A stretch of 64,000 bases of DNA from Cheilinus undulatus (taxonomy: Eukaryota > Chordata > Actinopteri > Labriformes > Labridae): assembly GCF_018320785.1 (NCBI RefSeq), contig NC_054884.1, positions 16,617,667 to 16,681,666 on the forward strand, in the 5' to 3' direction. The translations under genes were made by a program, and so were the position numbers. Numbering within the stretch: the stretch's first letter is position 1; each line of letters opens with the position of its first letter. The notes under the pieces are model-generated. The model saw only the letters and a program-made list of their open reading frames with translations, did not search any database and was not told where the DNA came from. This document shows positions 47,400 to 58,886 of the stretch, in pieces.

Positions 47400-50300
47400 A
47401 TGGAGAAGATGTCACGGGTCACCACAGCCCTCAGCAGCAGCACCGTCAATGGGAGAACTATGTTCTGCCACCTGGACGCTCCCGCCAATGCCATCGGCAT
47501 GTGCCGTGACGCCACACAGGTGGTGGTCGCAGGCCGAAACATCTTCAAGATCTATGCCCTGGAGGAGGAGCAGTTTGTGGAAAAGCTGAACCTCAGAGTT
47601 GGCCGCAAGCCATCACTCAACTTCAGCTGTGCAGATGTGATGTGGCACCAAATGGAGGAGAACCTTCTGGCCACGGCTGCTACTAACGGGGCAGTGGTCA
47701 CGTGGAACCTTGGAAAACCTTCTCGAAATAAGCAGGACCAGCTGTTTACTGAGCACAAACGCACTGTCAACAAGGTGTGCTTCCATCCAACAGAGGTTTA
47801 CATGCTGCTCAGTGGCTCACAGGACGGCTTCATGAAGTGCTTCGACCTGCGCAAGAAGGAGTCTGTCAGCACGTTCTCAGGTAGAATGATGTGAGGATCA
47901 TTACTGTGTTGCAGTTAACGTTATTAAAGCAAGATCCAACTTCCAATTTAGCATGGCACAAATTTAAAATTGCCTGTGAAGTGTTGTTTTAGAGAATATT
48001 TTCTGTCAATTTTTGCAATCAAATTCATACTCTTATCTGATGTATTTCCAGTGGATTTAGAATTTTATCTTAAGCTATTCTATCACGCAGCTAGAGCTTA
48101 ATTATTTATGGACTGGTGCAGAACTGATGTTATTACTGTGAAGCACAACAAAACAAGCTATGTCAGTGGTTCTTATCACTTGCAATGCCCACACTGTCTT
48201 CCTTCTAGGTCAGTCAGAGAGTGTGAGGGACGTTCAGTTCAGTATGAAGGATTATTTCACGTTTGCTGCTTCCTTTGAGAATGGCAACGTCCAGCTGTGG
48301 GACATCAGGCGGCCGGACCGCTATGAGCGAATGTTTACCGCCCACACTGGTCCTGTGTTCTGCTGTGACTGGCATCCTGACGACAGGTAAGAGAAGTTGA
48401 CTCTGTGGCTCGAACAAACTAAAAATTTGATGTTTTCCTTACTGCAGGTAACACACTGAGTTTTCATTTTTTCTGTTCTAGGGGCTGGTTGGCCACTGGT
48501 GGAAGGGACAAGATGGTGAAAGTGTGGGACATGACGACAAACAGGGCCAAAGAGGTTTATTGTGTTCAAACGATCGCCTCAGTGGCACGAGTAAAGTGGC
48601 GTCCTGAGAGGAAGTTTCATTTAGCCACCTGCTCCATGATGGTGGATCACAACATCTACGTGTGGGACGTCCGGAGACCTTTCATTCCCTTCGCCACCTT
48701 TGAGGAACACAAAGATGTGACGACTGGTATTGTATGGCGCCACCAGCACGACCCTCACTTCTTACTCTCTGGCTCTAAGGACAGTACACTTTACCAACAC
48801 ATGTTCAAAGACGCCACTCGTCCTGTGGACAAGGCAAACCCCGAGGGCCTGTGCTTTGGACTTTTTGGTGACCTGGCCTTTGCTGCCAAAGAGAGTCTGA
48901 TCAGCAGTGATGCTAACAGGAAGCCGTACCCTGGAGGTGACCGCCGTTATCCCATCTTTTTCTTTAAGAAGCCCGACCCGACAGAACAGTTTGCTCATGT
49001 GTCCAGTGCACTCAGCGTCTTTGAGACTGATTTAGATAGTAACCGAATGGACTGGTTTGTGAAGACAGCACAACTCTACCTCCTGAGCGGGAAGCCGTTT
49101 GCTGAGCTGTGTGATCACAACGCCAAGGTGGCCCGCGAGCTCAAAAGACCTCAGGTCTGACTCATTAATACATACACGAAGATGTAATTACAGCTGGTAC
49201 TATTTATGTTACCCAGATTAATTTCTGGAAACTTGACAGTACACACATTACTTCAAAATGATTCAACATATTACATAACTCATTTATTATTTTATATCCT
49301 GGTAAAGTAATTGTATGCCTCAAGCTACACATAACAAATATTTCAGTACCAGTGCAGAGATTACATGCCCATTGCAATATAATAGAGCCCTAACCTGACA
49401 CACCAGATAGATTTGTTTCACACATCCATCTGGAAAACCACTCATACACAGCGTTTGAAAACACAGCAGCTTTGAAAAAAAACTTGTGATTGGACGAAGG
49501 TTCTGTCACTTCTTTACGGGCCAATCAGAGCAACATAACTCGTGACGTAGCGCTACCAAGATGCAAACTCCATAGAGAACTGTATAACGCGAACCTGTAG
49601 ACATGTCAGTACATGACTTTTGTTGTTTTTGAAAAGAAAACAACTCAATGCTGTTCTTTTATCTTCTTTTAACAAAGAAATGTGATCAAGTCCTGATAAA
49701 ATTTGTGCTTATTAGCATCCACGCTAATGTCTTCCGCCATAACTGCTCCGACCTCTTCTCGCTGCTTGTTTATGTCACCACTCTGCCATGCCTGAAAGTA
49801 CTGCCCCTCGATGCTGATTGGTCCTGTCACTTTCTAACAGGGCCCAAACGGTTCAGACGGGAGCCTTGCAAGATGGATTTGCATGTGAGAAACACATTGG
49901 GCATATTCATCTGCTATGCAAGGTTAACAGAGCCCAGCATGAGATCTAAAAATGCTTTTTATGACATAAACCCATAGATATCAAGCCTTACCATAGTTAA
50001 TGAGGGAATCAAGAAAATTTTTGCAAAAGGGGGATTTCTTTAAGTTTGAAACTGATGTTAGTTAGCCCAGCCCCTACCTGTGCATGATAACGTCCAAGGT
50101 TAGGGTGTCCCGATACTTGTTGGAATGAAGGGGTATGGTGAAGTGTAAGGGGTACTCGGCCTTTGAGATAAAAGTTTAGAGGTACACTATCAACCCTAAT
50201 GTCATGGGAAATCTCCCAGAATGCCTTGCAAATCATTGGCAAGATTGAAAAATTATGACAATCAAATATAACTTAATGTGGAGTCAGCTCATCATGCTTC

Positions 50301-53300
50301 TTTTGATTTTGAAAAGCATTTTTTTTAATTGCTGGTTGTAGAAATGTTTCTTCTGTTGAATCCTGTTGATGACTACTGATAGTGATTAAGTATCTGGGAC
50401 TTGAACAGGCATCCAATTTTGTTGGGAAAGATTTCACCACTACCCCTTGTAACTCTGTTACATTGCTGTCTTCATCATGAGAGATGGGGGGTTCAAATCC
50501 TGGTCAGGGCACAATGAGTGTCCAATGTGAGCCCTTGGGCAAGGTTCTCGACGCCAGAAAACTTGTCCGACATGTATGTTACCTTCATGTGTTCGTTGAT
50601 GAAAATGTGGAAATAATTCCACTTTATTATAAAAAATACTATTTATTAAGGGTCTGCCAAAATTGTTTTTTTTTTTTTTTTTTTTTTTATGATAAATATT
50701 CACAGTGAGGGACATTATTGATGGCACAAAAAAAGGAGGATGATGTTTTTCTCATTTAACACTTCTTACACAGGTAGTGGACAAAATCAGTGAGGGGCAC
50801 TGCTTTACCCACTGGTGGCACCAATATCAACACAGACCAAGAGTTTCTCTGTGGAGCTTTAATGCAGAAATCCTGTGATGATATAAACAAAAGCATGATA
50901 TAAAGACAAATCTTAACAGAATTTTCATGATATTAAAAGAGTTCAAGTTTGATCAGAATGTAATCTGATTACTGTAGTTTTAGCTATTCTTCACTTTAAA
51001 GTAAATAAAAGAAAACAGTACCTCTAGGAGAAATCTGTCACATATAAATTACCATTGCCATGTAATACAGACACATCAAATGATGCTTTTTGTCTTTACT
51101 ACACAGGTTTCTACAACATGGACCATGCTGAGAATCATGTTCTCTGACCCCGCAAACCTCACAACAGGTCCTAATCACAACCTTGGTAAACTGGGCACAC
51201 TGCCTTTAATGAACAGGTAAATTACCTTTTTTTTTTGTAGATATGCTCTGATTGCAAGGGTCAATACGAATGCTTACAGTAATGATTAACCACTACTGGA
51301 ACATTATCTCACATTTGACTATGAAATCAGATCAATTTGTCCAATAGGGCTGATATTGGCCAATATGATTTTCAACCAAGGCATTGTCTCATCTGTAATT
51401 ATCTGATTAAAAGCCAGTGATGCTTGCCATTTAAAGGCTAATGCTGAGGTTTGTTATAATCTCAGTTTCAGCATGAAGGAGATGGGTTCAGGGATGGGCA
51501 CCGAGAGCCGGCTGGAGCGCAGTAAAGGAGAGAGCAGACAGGACAACATCCACCTAGAGCCAGGGAACTCTCACATCAGCAATAATAATGAAGGTGAGAG
51601 TGGGTATTACAACTCTTGGATGGCATTATAATAATAATAATAACTTTATTTGTATAGCACTTTTAAAAACATGGGTTTACAAAGTGCTTTGACATGTGCA
51701 GAAGCAAGAAAAACAAAGCAACAAACCCAGACAGAAGACAAGAAGACAGAACGTGACATGCAGACAACATCAGCAGGATCCAAACACTTAAAGAAACTAA
51801 CCAAAAATATGGATGAGATAATAATTCATCAATATCAATATACATCAAAACCTAGATGTCATGTGATGCCATGCAAACTAAGACATCACAGACATCAATC
51901 AGAGTGCAGACGTGAAACCATACTGCACAACTAAGACATCATGAACATCATCAGGATGCAGGCAAGACACAGACATCAAGTACCATAAAACGATAGGAAC
52001 CCAGGCAATGCAGGAACCCAGCTACTCAGGCAGAGACCGAGAGGACCAAAATTAAAGATGTGAGAAATTAAAAGAGAAACAAAGAGTAAAAACAAAACAG
52101 GAGATAAACGCGAAAGGCAGTCAAATGTAAATGAGAGGGCAAAAACAGATAGTAAAGCAAAGTAAAAAAAGCTATAAAACTGTAAAAGCAGAAAAATTGA
52201 TAAATATTATAACAGGGGCAACCAAAAGGGAAGCAGTAAAGACATAAAAGCAATAAAGTGAGGAAGACGGTAACGATTAATAACAGCCAGGGGGCAAGGA
52301 AATAAAATGAGGTTGACAGGGAGTAAAGGTGAGATTAAGAGGAAATTAAACTAAAATATGTAAGAATCTGTGAGAAGATAAAAACTAAATAAGAAGAAGA
52401 CGATATCACATAAAAGTAAGTCTATAAAAATGAGTTTTAAGAAGTGATTTAAAAGATGTCATTGATTCTGCATGCCTTATCTCCTCGGGCAGGTCGTTCC
52501 AAAGTCGAGGGGCCCTGATGGAGAAGGCCCTGTCACCCTCAGATTTGAGTCTTGACTTTGGAACAACCAGGAGGTTCCCACCCGAGGATCTGAGGCTGTG
52601 GGCTTGGACATAGGGGATTAAAAGTTCTATAATATATTCTGGAGCCAGACCCTTCAGAGCCTTAAAAGTAACAAGTAAAATCTTAAAATCATTTCTAAAA
52701 CTAATGGGTAGCCAGTGTAAAGATGCTAAAATCAATTCTAAAACTAATGGGTAGCCAGTGTAAAGATGCTAAAATCAGGGTGATGTGATGTCGTCTGTTA
52801 AAACCGGTTTGAGGCATTGTGGTCTTCATTCTGTTCTGTTGATAATTTTTAAGCCTTTTATTTACTTTTACATCAGAAAACGAGGAGACAGAAGGCAGCG
52901 AGGGTCAGGCTGAGTACATGTTCGGTGATGCTGAATTAGACGATGATGACCTTTACTCGATGGAGCACGACAACCAAACAGGTCAGTCACAGTTTTGTCT
53001 CAGGAATCTGAAAAGTTGCAAACGACATTTTTTTCTATTTATAACTGCCTCCATGCTCAGCACTCTATTGTCTAATTTTATCTCTGATCTTTTTGTCATA
53101 ACAGAGGAGCAGGAGTACACGCTGCCCCAGGAGGCCTTCCAGCTGCGCCATGAGATCATGGATAACCCGTCAGCTCCGGAGCACCTTCAGCAGGACAAGG
53201 CTGACTCCCCACACGTCAGCGGGAACGAAGCAGAGGTCACCTGCCTGACGCCCATCGAGTCCTTCTCTCTCATCTCCATCTCCCAGCCGTTGTTCAGCCC

Positions 53301-55556
53301 TCATCTTCCAGCCAGCTTCTTCTGCCCCATCGTGAGGGAGATGCTGAGCTACTACGCCGAGCAGGGCGACGTGCAGATGGCCGTGTCCGTGCTCATCGTG
53401 TTAGGGGACCGCATCCGTAAAGAGATTGATGACCTCACACAGGTCAGATAGAAAAAATGGAGTGTTTCTTGATGTCATAAAAACAAAGCCTAAGTGTTGT
53501 TGGTTTACCAAAGACGTTAATTATAAAGCTCTGGTGAAAAAAAAAAAGACAAAAAATATCACTTGCTGACTTCTAAGGTATTAAAAATGTCTTGATAGAT
53601 AACTTTTTAAATTTTAGGTTCAGTGCACAGATGATAAAATATAAGTTAAGTTTACAAATTTTGGACCCCCCCCCATTAGTCAAAACTCCGTCTACCATCA
53701 TACCCGTGTCTTAAAATGAAATCAAGGCATTTCAGCAATGTAGAAACACTAAAGAAGAAAAATGTAGACTTGCTGAAAGTGTTTTATTTCCATTTCAGGA
53801 GCACTGGTACATGTCCTACATTGACCTCCTGCAGCGGTTTGAGCTCTGGAACGTGTCCAATGAGGTCATCAAGTTGAGTACCTGCAGCGCCATTACCTGT
53901 CTGAACCAGGCGTCGACAACCCTACACATCAACTGCAGCAACTGCAAACGTCCAATGAGCAACAAGGGCTGGATCTGTGACAGGTATCACCACCTACCTC
54001 ACTATTTCATTATAGAGGGGCATGCATTTGATCGCTCATACAGTTTCTTATCTCAGTGATGCCCATAGTGATGGCTGCTGCCCCCTTGTGGGGCTTTAAT
54101 GCACTGTAGGCCAACTGAGAAAGGGTATTGAAAATAAATCATTTGTAACGAGTAATTCATGGTAATAGCTTTTTTAATTTTTCGATCATAATCTGCTTTT
54201 ATTATGTTACTTAAAATTGGATAAGGGCATTTAGATTATATGTATTTTGTAATTGTTCTGTAGTGCTATTTACCACAAGACCAGTGAAACATAAAGTTTT
54301 CCTGTTATGTCTTTAGAAAAATGTAGCCTAAATTCCTTATCCTGGTGTCAAGAATTACTCAGGGTTGTAAGAAGGGATGCAGTGATGCAGCTTTCACCAT
54401 AAGTGGTGCTGGGAAAAACAACTACAACACTGTCAGCCATTGGCCCTGATTTTTACAATCAGTGCATCCCTAATTGTAAGATCTAATAGAAATGGGTTTG
54501 ACCCAGTATATTTATAATTGTCCAAAATGGGTAGTAGCATGCTCAAGTTTAGGATTGGCTCTTTGATTTCACAAAATATTTTTCATAGGGGTGTCTGTGT
54601 ATTGCAAGTTAATTTCAAAGAAACTCATGTTTTTCCCTTCTGTTAAGAAAATCTTCTTTACTTCTCTTAAACTCCCAAATTTTGTGTTCTGATCAATTAA
54701 GCCAAATTAAAATTTGATAATAATTTTGGCCTCTCACAGTTCTTACAAGATCATAAAGATTTAACAATTTCAATGCCACATGGTGTATTGAGCTTTTTTT
54801 CTGTAGATTTTATCTAGGGTTTGAACAATTATTAGCCTGGATGATATTTGTCGTTTGGTTGATTATTGGTATCAGCATTTTATTTAGCAGATAATTGATA
54901 AAATAAATTAACTGAAAACCAGTGGACTACTTTAATTGCACTGCCTTGCTTTATTTTGACTCTCTCCAGTCTCACCAAATGTCCTGCATATAAAACAATC
55001 TGATTAGCTAGGTGTCACGAGTGCCAGCCAATCAACACCTAAGCATGGGTGCCATTGAGACAGTAATGTATGTAATCACTTCCTGTTTTCCTGCTACTGT
55101 GTTGTTCTATGCTAAGGGCTAAAATGTTTCTTTTATGTCATTTTTTATCTTGAAATTTTACTTATATTTACATATATCTGTCATCAGTCTCATGAACACC
55201 CAAAAATCGGTATCAGCCCTGAAAAACAATACTGGACTCCTGGTTTTGTCATATTTGGTAAATGTTTTACTGTTTGCTGTGCACTCTCAATATCAATTAA
55301 AATGGTGATTATGATTTCTGCCATTTCCAGCGGCCCTGTTACAGATAACTCTAAATAGTTGACAAGCTCTCTGTGTTTCTCCTGTAGGTGCCACCAGTGT
55401 GCCAGTGTTTGTGCAGTGTGCCACCATGTGGTGAAGGGACTGTTTGTGTGGTGTCAGGGCTGTAGCCACGGAGGACATCTGGAGCACATCATGAACTGGC
55501 TCAAGAGCAGCTCTCACTGTCCTGCTGGCTGCGGTCACCTGTGTGAGTACACCTGA
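47400..55556 (+). CDS. wdr24: WDR24, GATOR2 complex subunit, complete
   Basis: Subunit of GATOR2, which relieves GATOR1 inhibition so that amino acids can activate mTORC1 at the lysosome. Coding exons: 47400-47880, 48209-48386, 48482-49154, 51107-51216, 51466-51593, 52877-52981, 53105-53442, 53799-53983, 55388-55556 (2367 nt, 788 residues plus stop; human is about 790). Start [11 protein letters not shown] matches the family and has AACATGG context. WD40 repeats fill about residues 20-340 (motifs [28 protein letters not shown]). A variable acidic linker follows, then a helical region ([19 protein letters not shown]) and a Cys/His-rich RING-like C-terminus from C717 ([29 protein letters not shown]), with the metal ligands apparently intact. 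Ser155 within RKKESVST is kept. Divergently transcribed from the HhH gene. Confidence 0.97.
49155..51106. other. wdr24: wdr24 intron 3
   Basis: A 2-kb intron. It includes a dispersed repeat around 50090-50260 (contains ATCAACCCTAATGTCATGGG and CCCAGAATGCCTTG), a SINE-like fragment near 50480 and a T-run at about 50669-50690. No missed coding exon was seen. Confidence 0.7.
50480..50575 (+). repeat. tRNA-derived SINE-like fragment
   Basis: A perfect B-box-type GGTTCAAATCC (about 50490-50500) is followed by TGGTCAGGGCACAATGAGTGTCCAATGTGAGCCCTTGGGCAAGG, a SINE-like body. No tRNA cloverleaf can be drawn downstream, so a tRNA gene is excluded. Confidence 0.5.
51627..52830 (-). mobile_element. LINE (L2/Maui-like) 3' part
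   Basis: The minus frame 52735-52406 encodes the reverse transcriptase C-terminus: [20 protein letters not shown], then [18 protein letters not shown], then [13 protein letters not shown] and [12 protein letters not shown], a strongly conserved block of fish L2-type LINEs. A 3' UTR follows, ending GTGCTATACAAATAAAGTTA and an (ATT)n tail at 51627-51642, as such elements do. 5'-truncated near 52830. It lies antisense in wdr24 intron 5. Confidence 0.88.
52693..52777. repeat. 43-bp tandem duplication
   Basis: The unit TTCTAAAACTAATGGGTAGC... is present twice, at 52693-52735 and 52736-52777, essentially identical. It lies inside the antisense LINE and looks recent. Confidence 0.85.
53984..55387. 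other. wdr24: wdr24 last intron
   Basis: A 1.4-kb AT-rich intron with no recognised gene or complete element. Confidence 0.7.
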
Positions 55557-57401
55557 AGTCACTGTGGACAGCGTTCACTGCTGCTGCTCTGTGGGAGCGG
55601 GAATCACATCGGTCGCCTGCCTTAAACACACTAGAGACAAACGCCGTGTGTTTGTACGTCCATCCAGACTTTTTTTTTTTCCTTCTTCTTTGTTTAAAAA
55701 GAGATGTTTCAAAGGTCTGGATTTCAGAGAAAACACATCGTGTGTGGTTTCATTTTTGTATTTGAATGGTTGAACATGTACATATACAGAATTTACAACA
55801 GATATTCAGATGACAAAACTGTTTATTTTTTGAAGTCACTTTCTGCAGTTACAGTTTCTAACCTCTCAGTTTAATTCTGGGCTGTGAATGTTTGTACATA
55901 AAACTTTTTGAAGGACTGTAGATAATATTGCATTAACTTATAAGTGCAACTCTCCATTCAAGCAGTACATTAAAATGACACATTATGTTTTCACAGCTAT
56001 ATTTAACACATTTCTTATCATTGCTTCAGCTTCTTACTCCATTCTGCTGAATGGCACGTCAGGTTTACTGCCCTTGTTTTGTTCTGCTGCCGCAGAAAGG
56101 ATAAAAGTTTGGCTCCAGGGCACCTCGGTGAGATGAGGAGCACTACTTATTCATTGCGCCCAACTGCACTTAGCACTCATGGGATCAGAAACTGGAAAAC
56201 CTGCCAAAATCTACAGCCTGAAGTCCAGCAGCTGGACACAATATGTGCCTCTAAGAGTAACATCAGCTTTTAAAACTAGAGCAACTAAGATACACACAAG
56301 GGTTGAATTTAACTTTCTCTGTATTATGCCTGGTGACGTCCCAGTTCCTTTAAGCCTGGAATCCCCTGATTGGACACAAATTATTACTGAGAGAGTGAGA
56401 ACAATTGGCCAGTCAGTCATGGACATAGCGCTATAAACCTCCAATCTCCAAATCTTTTCCAGAGTGAAAAAAAACGCTGTATTTTTCTATTGATTTTAAC
56501 ACTGAATGGTCAGCATCTTTTTGACACTTTTTATTAGTTTAAATTGTGTAAAACCCACTGACAGATGAAAAGGGTGACCAATAAAAAAATCAACAGATTT
56601 TTACTGTTTTATGAACAACACCAAAAGGGTATACAGTCCCGTGAAAAAGTATTTTTTCTCAGTACTAGAGGTCTATATATGTTATTCTTTCCAGAAGACC
56701 TTTGAATAATCTACTCAAGATTTTTATTGTGACTCTAGAGTGGACAAAGCCTCACGCCCCCCCGGGAGATCTTGAGCACCCCACTGGAGATCTTGGACTG
56801 AGGATTTCTTTTATGGGATGTACACTGTGTGAGGAAATCACACCAATCAGGAGAGAAATAACTGAGTGGGGGGCCCACTCTTCACATAGCTGCTTAAAAT
56901 ACTGACCACTAAACAAACCCATTAACAGGTCTTTGAATGTCATAAGCCCAAAAGTGAAGAGCATTCTCCAGTACAGGATAAAGAGACAATGTAAAATAAA
57001 TTTGCATGTCCAAGGAGAGCTTTAGATCCTAATGAGAGGGGTTATCAAGCAGAAAATATTAGTAGGGATGGGCATCATCTGAGCAGCTTGCTTAGCAGTT
57101 GAATACTTTTGAAGTTTTCTGTTGCTTAAAACCTTTAAGAAGATCATTCCTGATCAATTGTTGAATATGCAAAGATTTAGTATTACCAAAGTTGTTTTTT
57201 TTTCTATGTTAAATGACATTTTACTGCTACTTGACCTCTAAAAGGTTCATTTGGATGTCCATGTACTCTCCTAGAAGGACAACACTCCTGTTTTTCTCAT
57301 TACCTTTCTACTTTTGGTTTGAAAATTTTGTCCACATTTGCAAACAAAAACTCAGCTTTTATCTGTCTCTGCTAATAAACTAAACCGCCGTGCTTAAAAT
57401 A
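55557..57401 (+). other. wdr24 3' UTR and intergenic DNA
   Basis: A possible ATTAAA polyadenylation signal at 55969-55974 would give a 3' UTR of about 0.43 kb. Beyond it is non-coding sequence, including a short Tc1-end relic at about 56634-56660 (ACAGTCCCGTGAAAAAGTATTTTTTC). Confidence 0.45.
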
Positions 57402-57941
57402 CAGTACTGTGCAGAAGTTTTAGGCATGTAGAGCGCTAACGGTTCTTCAGAGGTCCTGATGTTCCACAACCCCAGGCTGAAGAGAGGAGGGAGGGCGGCC
57501 AGAGTCAGTGTAGACACATTTGACATGTATGTGTGTTGCTTAGCGGCCAAGGGTGAGCTTAACAGCATTTCTTTCGTCCGGGCCTTTGCACCCCTGGTAA
57601 TACGCCCAGCAACGACCAACAGTTTTCAGGTGCTTAGAACATACACACCACAACCAGGGGGTTGTGTCAACCTTCCTACCTGCCCTAACAGTACCCTAGG
57701 CTATGTTTAAGCACCACATCTACCCCTAACTCCACCCTAAAGCTGTGGTTTTTGTTTTGTTTTCATTTGATTATTTTCCCATGCCCTTGGTAATGTACAA
57801 AGACATCCAGAGCATGACCTGGGTTGTGTCAATCCTCCTTCCCGCCCGATGGGGCCCTCAGGTGGGCGTATTCGCCATTACAAGCCTTACTTAAGCCTCA
57901 AATTTTGGCCTAAACATGCCTAAAACTTCTGTACAGTACTG
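57402..57941. mobile_element. Complete mariner-type MITE, 540 bp
   Basis: Terminal inverted repeats of 28 bases: CAGTACTGTGCAGAAGTTTT at the left, mirrored by AAAACTTCTGTACAGTACTG at the right with one or two differences, each flanked by TA. No transposase. The starting CAGT and TA target duplication point to the Tc1/mariner superfamily. A partial copy is at 118-357. Confidence 0.9.
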
Positions 57942-58886
57942 TAAATTTGATTTTTTTTATGCTGTGATTAAATTAGTCAGAGCAAACATTCTTTCTTTGT
58001 GCTGCTTTTAGAGCTTGGGATACATTCATATTTAAAACAAAGCATGTTTGCAGAGCATTTTCAGTACAAAAAGGAGTAGAAAACTGAAACAGTATTATAA
58101 GTTTCTGCCTCTAATTTAAAGGAGTTTAATTCATAAGCAAACAGTCCATTTCTCTTTTGGGTTTGAAAGATTTGGGAGGATTTCAGGATGATGGATCAAA
58201 TGTACAAAGCTGGAAAGTAAATCCTCTGAATGACAACTGAAATGCAATGTTTCTTTTTCTAATTTATGAAGCTAGCAGATATAAAATAACAGTACTGGAT
58301 TTTATACATTTCATTAACTCTGCAAACACAAATGCAAATCTCTGTAATAATTTCAGCACAATGGATTGAAAAGACTGTCCCTGGTATGAAATAACTGCTG
58401 TAAAAATGTTTGCTTTCACACATTTCTCTCATGCTAAATACATTCAGCAGGACATTTTTTCCTAACTCATAAAAACAGCATACAGTGATTTCATTCATAG
58501 AAAGTACAGCTATGCAGAACATCCTTGAACTACTTTTCACCTCCTCTGCTGTTGGTCTGAACACACTTTAAACCACATTTCATCAAAGAAGAGTGCAACT
58601 TTCACAGTAGAACATCCTTTAAACCAGGATCACTCACTCCTTCTTCTCTGTGCATTTCACCGCCTGACTACTTGCTCCCTGAGCTGCTCCGGCTCTGCAG
58701 GGCCGGCCTCGTCTTTGGCCTTTCTCGGTGAGATTGTTCAGGGTGGTTAGATCACCCTCCGTCAAATGCTGGCAAAAGCCTCTAAATCAGAACACAAACG
58801 ACCTTAAATTATAAAAGGAATTCCTAACACGCTTCCTGTGCTTATCAAATGAAAGCGTCAGAGTTTAAGGGGCTCACCTGTGAAGG
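57942..58886 (-). other. anks3: anks3 3' UTR, possibly spliced, and intergenic DNA
   Basis: Just after the anks3 stop, CACAG-GTGAGC makes a good donor on the minus strand, and TGATTTAG at about 58792-58799 a possible acceptor, so the 3' UTR may contain a short intron. No further coding exon is required because the reading frame already ends at 58887. Confidence 0.4.

Noticed and set aside
50485-50505. Possible tRNA gene from a perfect B box
   Set aside because: No anticodon stem or acceptor pairing can be formed around it; the downstream body matches a SINE.
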